NCBI RefSeq assembly: GCF_022376835.1
Contig: NZ_CP084606.1
Coordinates: 2,906,739 to 2,970,738, forward strand
From: Brucepastera parasyntrophica
Lineage (GTDB): Bacteria > Spirochaetota > Spirochaetia > Treponematales > Treponemataceae
Length of the DNA: 64,000 nucleotides
Reading direction: 5' to 3'
Shown: in pieces, positions 58,411 to 64,000 of the stretch
Layout of the letters: each line of letters starts with the position of its first letter
Position numbering within the stretch: the first letter of the stretch is position 1
Notes under the pieces: model-generated
Databases searched by the model: none
The model's input: only the letters and a program-made list of their open reading frames with translations
Told to the model about the DNA's origin: nothing
Translations under genes and position numbers: made by a program

Positions 58411-59598
58411 TTATAATGCAAAAATCGCTTTTAGCGATAATAAAGTTTGGATTTTTTCTTCATTCGGCAGGAAAATGCCGGCTTCAAAGCGGACTCTGAG
58501 GTCGCTGAAGACCTCCCATGTCACGCCTGCGTTAACTTCCGTGCCGATATACAGGCTTTCCACATTGTCCTGTTTGCCCGGATACATGAACAGCTTGGCG
58601 TCAACGTCAAAATTCAGGAAAGAAAAGGGTGTAAAAATCCAGCCAAGGGTGGCTTTCATCAGATTTTCATACCCCATGCTGTAAATGGTTCCCGCATTCT
58701 GGAATGTAATAGGCAAAAGCGTTGTCAGTACCTTATTCGGCGCTGTCGTGTACAGAAATTCAAGAAAAAACTGATTATTTATTACAGGAAAAAACATCAG
58801 GTTGGCAAGACCCAGCGCAGCTATCTCGGAATATTGCTCTGTTTTGGTGTCAAGGATGCCTCCCTGTACTCCACCTGTCAGGGTATAGTATAAACTGTTT
58901 GTTATTGCTCCGGTTAAGGAAATTGTTCCGTAAATAGTATTAACAAGTTCGGAATAATCCGATTGAATAATATCCCGCATGTCATATTGTCCCAGAATTT
59001 CGATTATCAGGTCCGTTGAACCGGCCAGTTCCGGAATATGCAGGGTAAATTTACCGATTATGCGCTGCGCGCCAAGCGCATATATTTTATCCGATACATA
59101 ATCCGCATAATCATCTGCGGTCATTAAGGCTCCTGTTTTCCGCGCATTGAGAAGACCGGTATATCCCGCAAACAGGGCCATATTTCCGAAAGGCATGGAC
59201 ATGCGGAAATCAGCTCCATCCACGCTCTGGTTGAGAAGAATCCCGGTTGCGTCCCTGACGGGCAGCCGCCCCGCATCGATATGGAAGGTGAGTCTGTCCG
59301 TATTTACCGGGTTAAAAGAGAATCTGAGAAAATCGAGATCAAGGTAAAAAGTATAGCCGCCTTCTTCCTTTTTTGTGGTATAAACACTGCCTTCCAGGGC
59401 AAGCGAATTTCTGTTATTGATATCGAAGGGTATGGTCATCCATGCGGTAGCTCTGTGTTCCGAGAAAAAATCTGCGTCGTCCCGTATTCTGATGCCGCCT
59501 TTGTTTGACAATTCAAATCCGTAATCAATGGCAAAGACCGGGATACCCATCAGAAGAATAAGAAAAAATAAAATAGGTAACTTTTTATCTGTTTTCAA
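58411..59598 (-). CDS. outer-membrane beta-barrel protein, 395 residues
   Basis: Start is TTG at 59598, supported by GGGGAGG 8 bases before and by lying directly after the upstream stop. The signal peptide LPILFFLILLMGIPVFA is followed by about sixteen amphipathic strands (FYLDLDFLRFSFNP, NMALFAGYTGLLNARK, NSLYYTLTGGVQGGIL, LRVRFEAGIFLPNE), ending SLKAIFAL with an aromatic-type C-terminus. Porin-like; substrate unknown. Confidence 0.8.
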   Translation of the reverse strand: MKTDKKLPILFFLILLMGIPVFAIDYGFELSNKGGIRIRDDADFFSEHRATAWMTIPFDINNRNSLALEGSVYTTKKEEGGYTFYLDLDFLRFSFNPVNTDRLTFHIDAGRLPVRDATGILLNQSVDGADFRMSMPFGNMALFAGYTGLLNARKTGALMTADDYADYVSDKIYALGAQRIIGKFTLHIPELAGSTDLIIEILGQYDMRDIIQSDYSELVNTIYGTISLTGAITNSLYYTLTGGVQGGILDTKTEQYSEIAALGLANLMFFPVINNQFFLEFLYTTAPNKVLTTLLPITFQNAGTIYSMGYENLMKATLGWIFTPFSFLNFDVDAKLFMYPGKQDNVESLYIGTEVNAGVTWEVFSDLRVRFEAGIFLPNEEKIQTLLSLKAIFAL

Positions 59599-60117
59599 TT
59601 ATTTTTCCTCCCCGATAAAAAGAAGCGCTTCCCGGTTTGCAGGGGCTGTGTCCTGCATGGCCACAGTTCTCAATCGGGCTTCCGGATAAAAAAGAAAAAA
59701 ACGTCCGATAGCCTGGGTCATTTCTTTTCCTGTCAGTTTTTTATCCGGATCAATTTTATGATCCCAGAATCCCGCGCTTTTCAGTTCTTTCCAGGCGTAA
59801 CGCGGGCTTTTAAAAGCGGTCCACATAATGCCGCCCTTTAATCCGTAATTCTGCATAACAAAGTGCGAAAACCGTTTGACAGTGATCGGTGTATTGGCAG
59901 GATCGTCCGATGGAAAGGAATTGAATTGAGTACACCATGAATAGGCCTCAAATGGCGTTATTTCCAGTCCTGCTTCACTTGCAATGAGATAAGAAAAATC
60001 CATGTAAGTTGCAATTTCTTTTTCCAGGATTTCAGTGATCAGCTCTGCTGTTTGAGCCATGCCGGGAACGGCGCACATAAAAAATATAAGAATTAGTAAT
60101 AATATTGTTTTTCTCAT
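59599..60117 (-). CDS. secreted hypothetical protein, 172 residues
   Basis: The signal peptide TILLLILIFFMCAVPGMA is cut near residue 21. The mature part is helical (ELITEILEKEIATYMDFSYL, RYAWKELKSAGFWDHKIDPD) with LTGKEMTQAIGRFFLFYPEA near the end. Family not recognised. It overlaps the upstream gene by four bases (ATGA) and abuts the barrel gene, so it is firmly in the operon. Confidence 0.7.
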   Translation of the reverse strand: MRKTILLLILIFFMCAVPGMAQTAELITEILEKEIATYMDFSYLIASEAGLEITPFEAYSWCTQFNSFPSDDPANTPITVKRFSHFVMQNYGLKGGIMWTAFKSPRYAWKELKSAGFWDHKIDPDKKLTGKEMTQAIGRFFLFYPEARLRTVAMQDTAPANREALLFIGEEK

Positions 60118-61214
60118 TCATTAACCTCCTCATCGTCAATGATAATTTCGACCAAATGGTTTTTCCATTTTTCTTCAGGTAATTTGCTGAGATTGGCCCG
60201 GATTACTGTGTCCCCATCAGCTATGGTAACCAGCAGAGGGTCAATGATTTCCCAGAAAGCAAGATATCTGCCTATTTCCCAGGTTTTTTTCAGGGCGTCC
60301 CTTACTACAATCGGGTCTGTTGATTCCGTGTAATTTGCAACATTTGTTATAAAAAGAAGCGGACGGTTGTAGATTTTTGCAAATAATGGGGCAAGAGAAG
60401 TGAGGGTTTTTTCCCCGGCTTCTGTGAGTTCGTATTCATTTGTCTCGGAATCGAGCTCAAACGGAATATTTGCAAGGGATAAAACAATTCCATAATCCCG
60501 CTGTCTTATTTCTAAATTCTGCAGGTTAGTGTTTGTTATTTCACTTGCAAGCGTGTACATGGTTTCTTCGCGTATTATATCGGTTACCGTCCGGAAATCG
60601 TCGGCGGTTTCAGTCCGTGTGACCAGATATGTTCCGTCAGAAAAACTGTACTGTATTTCTTCTGTTGTACGCATCTGCTTCGGGGCCCCGGAAAAATTGT
60701 CCCACAGCAGATCCATTACCGAATACCCCGCGACACGCATTACCCCCGACCGCCTTATCAGTTTTTTTTCCGGAATATATACCGGGCTCCATTCGGCGGT
60801 TATATGCTGGTACGTTCTGCCTGCCACGGTTATGTTTTTCAGATAGGTATAGGTAACTTTTGTTTTTACTTCAACGGGGCGGGGGAAGCCGAAGGCGGAC
60901 AGGTCATATATGACCGTGCCGTACGTTTCCCATCTGTTTCCCGGTTCGAGGGATTTTTTTGGGAAATCCGGAATATTCCGCAGATTCGGCCTTACGCTTT
61001 TACGCGCGGCGGCTATGGACTGGTCTTCCGGCCCGGAAAGGCTTTGGACCGGCTTTGTAACTACTATATCCTGTTCAAGCACAAATTCTTTTACAGTTGA
61101 AGTTGATGTATACTGCTTGCCGAAAAAATTCCTCCACCGCAGCGGTTCCGCGCCTGCAATACACGAAAAACAGAACAGAAGAGTATACAACGTTATGATT
61201 CTTTTATAATTCAT
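60114..61214 (-). CDS. secreted protein with a degenerate OmpA-like C-terminal domain
   Basis: 366 residues from the ATG at 61214. A signal peptide (IITLYTLLFCFSCIAGA) precedes a beta-rich middle (VEVKTKVTYTYLKNITVAGR, EEIQYSFSDGTYLVTRTETA). The C-terminal part, DYGIVLSLANIPFELDSETN with LTEAGEKTLTSLAPLFAKI, follows the OmpA pattern (G.V..L..I.F......L...G...L..LA), but the peptidoglycan-binding Asp/Arg are not clearly kept. It may tie the operon products to the cell wall; this is inference. Confidence 0.7.
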   Translation of the reverse strand: MNYKRIITLYTLLFCFSCIAGAEPLRWRNFFGKQYTSTSTVKEFVLEQDIVVTKPVQSLSGPEDQSIAAARKSVRPNLRNIPDFPKKSLEPGNRWETYGTVIYDLSAFGFPRPVEVKTKVTYTYLKNITVAGRTYQHITAEWSPVYIPEKKLIRRSGVMRVAGYSVMDLLWDNFSGAPKQMRTTEEIQYSFSDGTYLVTRTETADDFRTVTDIIREETMYTLASEITNTNLQNLEIRQRDYGIVLSLANIPFELDSETNEYELTEAGEKTLTSLAPLFAKIYNRPLLFITNVANYTESTDPIVVRDALKKTWEIGRYLAFWEIIDPLLVTIADGDTVIRANLSKLPEEKWKNHLVEIIIDDEEVNE

Positions 61215-61382
61215 GTATAACACCCTATACTGCTTGTGCTTCATGTTTCCGTCAGTTTTTCAAATAGAGAAGAGCGTTGAAAAACCTGTTTTATTATACA
61301 GTATAGCACATCATATTGTATATATCTAAACAAATAAATCCTGTCCCTGAAAAAAAATCCGCCGGGATACCGGAACCGGGCG

Positions 61383-61733
61383 CTATTCGGGGACCTTCCA
61401 TGAAACAGGCACAAACACTCTTTTAGCGCCCATGGTTTCTTTTTCCTGATTCTGCTTCCCGTTATCTTTCTGAAAATATCCGGAGAATTCCAGCCTCTGG
61501 CCCTGTAAGTCCCATATTTTTTCCCGGTATTCGGGCGGAACGCGGTAAATTTCGCCCGAGTCGGTATGTATACCGGGCCATGTAAAAGGTTCGGTCCCAT
61601 ATATACCAACCTGGCCCTGGAAAACGGTGTTTTTTTCGGGCAAAGATGTACAGCCCGCCGGATCAATCAGCGCCAGACAAATGGAAAAAAGTAATATACT
61701 GATATATCCTGTTTTCGCATGTTTCATAATCAT
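61383..61733 (-). CDS. small lipoprotein, 116 residues
   Basis: ISILLFSICLALIDPAGC gives a lipobox Cys near residue 28. The mature domain (FQGQVGIYGTEPFTWPGIHT, LQGQRLEFSGYFQKD) looks like a small OB-type beta barrel. Start is the ATG at 61733, one base after the stop of the peptidase lipoprotein. Family not recognised. Confidence 0.7.
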   Translation of the reverse strand: MIMKHAKTGYISILLFSICLALIDPAGCTSLPEKNTVFQGQVGIYGTEPFTWPGIHTDSGEIYRVPPEYREKIWDLQGQRLEFSGYFQKDNGKQNQEKETMGAKRVFVPVSWKVPE

Positions 61734-61734
61734 T

Positions 61735-63833
61735 TCACCGTATCATCAGATACATTTCAACTGACGAAGACGTCGGTTTATTAATGGTAACAGTTATGCT
61801 GTCCGGCAAACTGTTCCAGCTGTCTGAATCGAATAGTCCGAGTCCCCACGGACGCAAAGCCATCTGGCCCGTTATATCAAATGTCAGCGGTCCGGATGTT
61901 CCCGAAATAATCTGCGTGATTCCCCATATATCGATAGCACTGAATGTGTAAGTTACACTGTTGACTGTTCCGCTCACGGTATTATACAGGGTTTTAACTG
62001 ACGATCCCGCCGGCGGATTAGTGTATACCAGCACCTGTCCGAATTTCCGGAATGCGGTTGTATATGTTTCGCCGGGATAGAGTGACTGGAGGGCCGCCGT
62101 TATTGAGGCCGCGTCCACATAACTGTTCGAGGCTATGTTTTTGAGGAGGGTAATGCCGCCGTAATTGCGGACCAGATAGGCACCGAAGGCATAGGCGCCC
62201 GCATAGGAATATAATACGTAATTACCGGACAGCCAGTCGGTAACTCCCGAAATGGGATATCCGTAATTAAATTCCTGGAATCTTTCTTTTGGCGACATCG
62301 AGTCGGAAATATTCAGTTTGTCCTGCATCATGTCTTCGGAAAGCATGGAAAGCATTTCATTATACCAGGTTGATGGAACCTGATTATATGTAAATTCTTT
62401 TACCGCCATGTTAATCATATGCTGGAATTCGTGCGCGAGCGTTGAATAAACCATGTCGGAGTAGCGGTCATAAAAGTATGAATCAATATAGAACATTTCA
62501 GCTTCATTTGATTTTAATGAATATCCGGCTGAGGTAAGCTCGGCCTGGGTAAATTCATCCTTGCCGTAAAAATATCCGACTATCCCACTTGTCTGGGTTG
62601 GAGTGTAGTCTCCGTCTATATCATATACCAGAATAGAAATACGTTTATCTGAATCAATCCCCCATTTCCATTAGGACCTCCGCCGTATTCGTATCCGAAT
62701 ACATTTGTTACCAGAGGATAAATGAAATCGAATTTATCAGCCAGAAGCTGGGCCTGCGTCGCGTTTATTTTATCATCGTCAGTTACTCCGTCGGGTCCGT
62801 TGTAATACTCATCGGGAACCCAAATGTAACAGTTGTCTCCGACTGCCCGTACTATTGCCGTTATCTGTGTTTCTACGCCAGTATTGCTGTTTTCCACCCA
62901 AAAGCTTTTGCTGGCGCCGCTGGAATAGGAACGGGACGGGGTTACCGCTCTTTGAGTTTTTTCCTGCCGCTTGGGCAGAGGCTGGCTGCTGAAAGCTTCC
63001 GCTCCCGCATGATTGTACCGTATTATTCTTTCCCCGGAAGGCGCATGGAATGAATAAGACGCTGCGTTCCGGGTCATGGCAGAACCGGCCATTGATCCTG
63101 TGGAAGATGCTGCGACCGAAAGCGAGAGCGGGTTGCTCTTTACCAGAAACATTCGCTTGCCGGCGGCACCCTGGACTTCAACTGATGAATATCTGTCCAC
63201 CCTGATAAGGGGAGAGGTGTCCGAATATGTATATACGGCCGTATCATCTACAGTCACGGTACAGGAGGCTGTCAGTGTACTGTCGGCAACAGAAGTTGCT
63301 GAAATTACTGTGCTGCCTCCGCTGACCGCGGTTACCATTCCCTGCTGATTCACCGTTGCAGCCTGAGTATTGCTGCTTGCCCAGGTAACTGAAGGATTGC
63401 TTGCGTCCGGAGGCAATACTGTGATGCCCAGCGTTTCCGAAACATCAAGTTTTAGTGTAAGTGCTGTTTTATTCAGAGCGACTGAGGTTACGGGAATATT
63501 TGTTACAGTCACTGTGCATGTTGCATATTTTGAACTGTCATCAGCTGATGCGGCCTTAACCACTGCAGTCCCGGTATTTACCGCGGTAACTGTTCCCTGC
63601 TTGTCAACAGTTACCGCGGCCCCGCTGCTTACGGACCATTTGATTCCGGTGTTTGTCGCATTTGCCGGAAGTGCTGTTGCGGTAAGTTGTTCCGTTGCAT
63701 CAAGAGCCATATCCAGCGTTGTCCGGTCAAGTGTAACCGAAGTTACCGCTATGCTGCTGTCATTCATATTCTGACAGCCTGCCATTATTAGTATTAAAAC
63801 AACCGGCAGTAATATACAGCCTGTTTTTTTCAT
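61735..63833 (-). CDS. lipoprotein with Ig-like repeats and M30-type metallopeptidase domain, frame broken in a C5/G5 run
   Basis: Lipoprotein signal CILLPVVLILIMAGC; two bacterial Ig-like (Big_2) domains follow (TSVTLDRTTLDMALDATEQL… and TSVALNKTALTLKLDVSETL…). A hyicolysin-like (M30) catalytic region comes next. The frame breaks after GGGPNGNGG; one G more at 62659-62663 gives IDSDKRISILVYDIDGDYTP and leads to YSTLAHEFQHMINMAVKEF, the HExxH zinc site. Restored length is 699. SD is AAGGAG. It begins the minus-strand envelope operon. Surface proteolysis is likely from the family. Confidence 0.85.
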
Positions 63834-63925
63834 TTCAAGTCTCCTTAAAGCGGAATCTTTTGTTACAGGAATATCAGTATCCCTATCGTCTGCAAAGCCT
63901 GAATATCTACTTTAATTAAGGAAAC

Positions 63926-64000
63926 TTGGTATAATGAACTTGTTTGGTGAGGATAAAAGTATATCCGGCGGATTGGCCCCATGTCAGAAAACACAGACCA
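63926..64000 (+). promoter_or_regulatory. promoter and first bases of a transcript leaving the right edge
   Basis: The sequence TTGGTATAAT (TATAAT at 63930-63935) is a strong -10 with a weakly matching -35. After it all three forward frames stay open to the edge; possible starts are GTG 63947 and ATG 63981 (MSENTD). The gene cannot be identified. Confidence 0.4.

Noticed and set aside
63934-64000. ATG at 63934 as a gene start at the right edge
   Set aside because: It overlaps the TATAAT box and would lie upstream of the expected transcript start; the available 67 bases cannot identify the gene.

Overview
The window looks like chromosomal DNA of a spirochaete of the Treponema type. The pointers are the mix of families: FHA, Ser/Thr kinase and PPP phosphatase genes, a DUF342 (FapA-like) protein, the GGGtGRT pair, many lipoproteins and small beta-barrels, MutS2, RsgA and MurI of spirochaete style, and a DUF2339/DUF3999 locus. 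No rRNA, tRNA, CRISPR array or complete insertion sequence was seen, and the species cannot be named from this alone.

Layout. 0-8.4 kb: esterase lipoprotein edge, broken GNAT gene, flavin-type oxidase, P-loop protein, broken barrel gene, DUF2339/DUF3999 locus, asnA. 8.6-11.7 kb (minus): FHA, PPP phosphatase, Ser/Thr kinase. 11.8-18.7 kb: PfkB kinase, acyl-ACP thioesterase, barrel protein, FGE-like lipoprotein, NifU-like/GGGtGRT pair. 18.9-24 kb: TetR with two operators and an acyltransferase, DUF3793 plus flavodoxin behind metal-repressor-like palindromes, a TPR-like protein. 24-27.2 kb: AT-rich accessory block. 27.2-33.2 kb: barrel gene with an amber codon, methyltransferase, GNAT, umuDC facing an S24 repressor. 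33.2-39.2 kb: two-gene lipoprotein operon, MBL hydrolase, pentapeptide protein, zinc ribbon, murI, rsgA. 39.2-46.9 kb: mutS2, DUF342, argR, pgi, M28 peptidase. 47-53.4 kb: RRM protein, SIMPL lipoprotein, argJBDG. 53.7-57.6 kb: parE-parC. 57.7-63.8 kb (minus): envelope operon from an M30-like peptidase lipoprotein down to a FecR protein.

Themes. argR sits 5 kb from argJBDG and probably controls it. The FHA, phosphatase and kinase genes form a compact phospho-signalling operon. umuDC has its own divergent LexA-like repressor, and its UmuD lacks both catalytic residues. A double-hairpin intergenic repeat of about 100 bp occurs in at least five places, with a possible sixth.

Caution on reading frames. 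About fifteen genes are interrupted by lesions, and in almost every case adding one base, usually to a homopolymer (often A7 or T7), restores one full-length family member. This looks like systematic single-base under-calling, so I describe the restored genes. Real pseudogenization or slippage cannot be excluded without reads.
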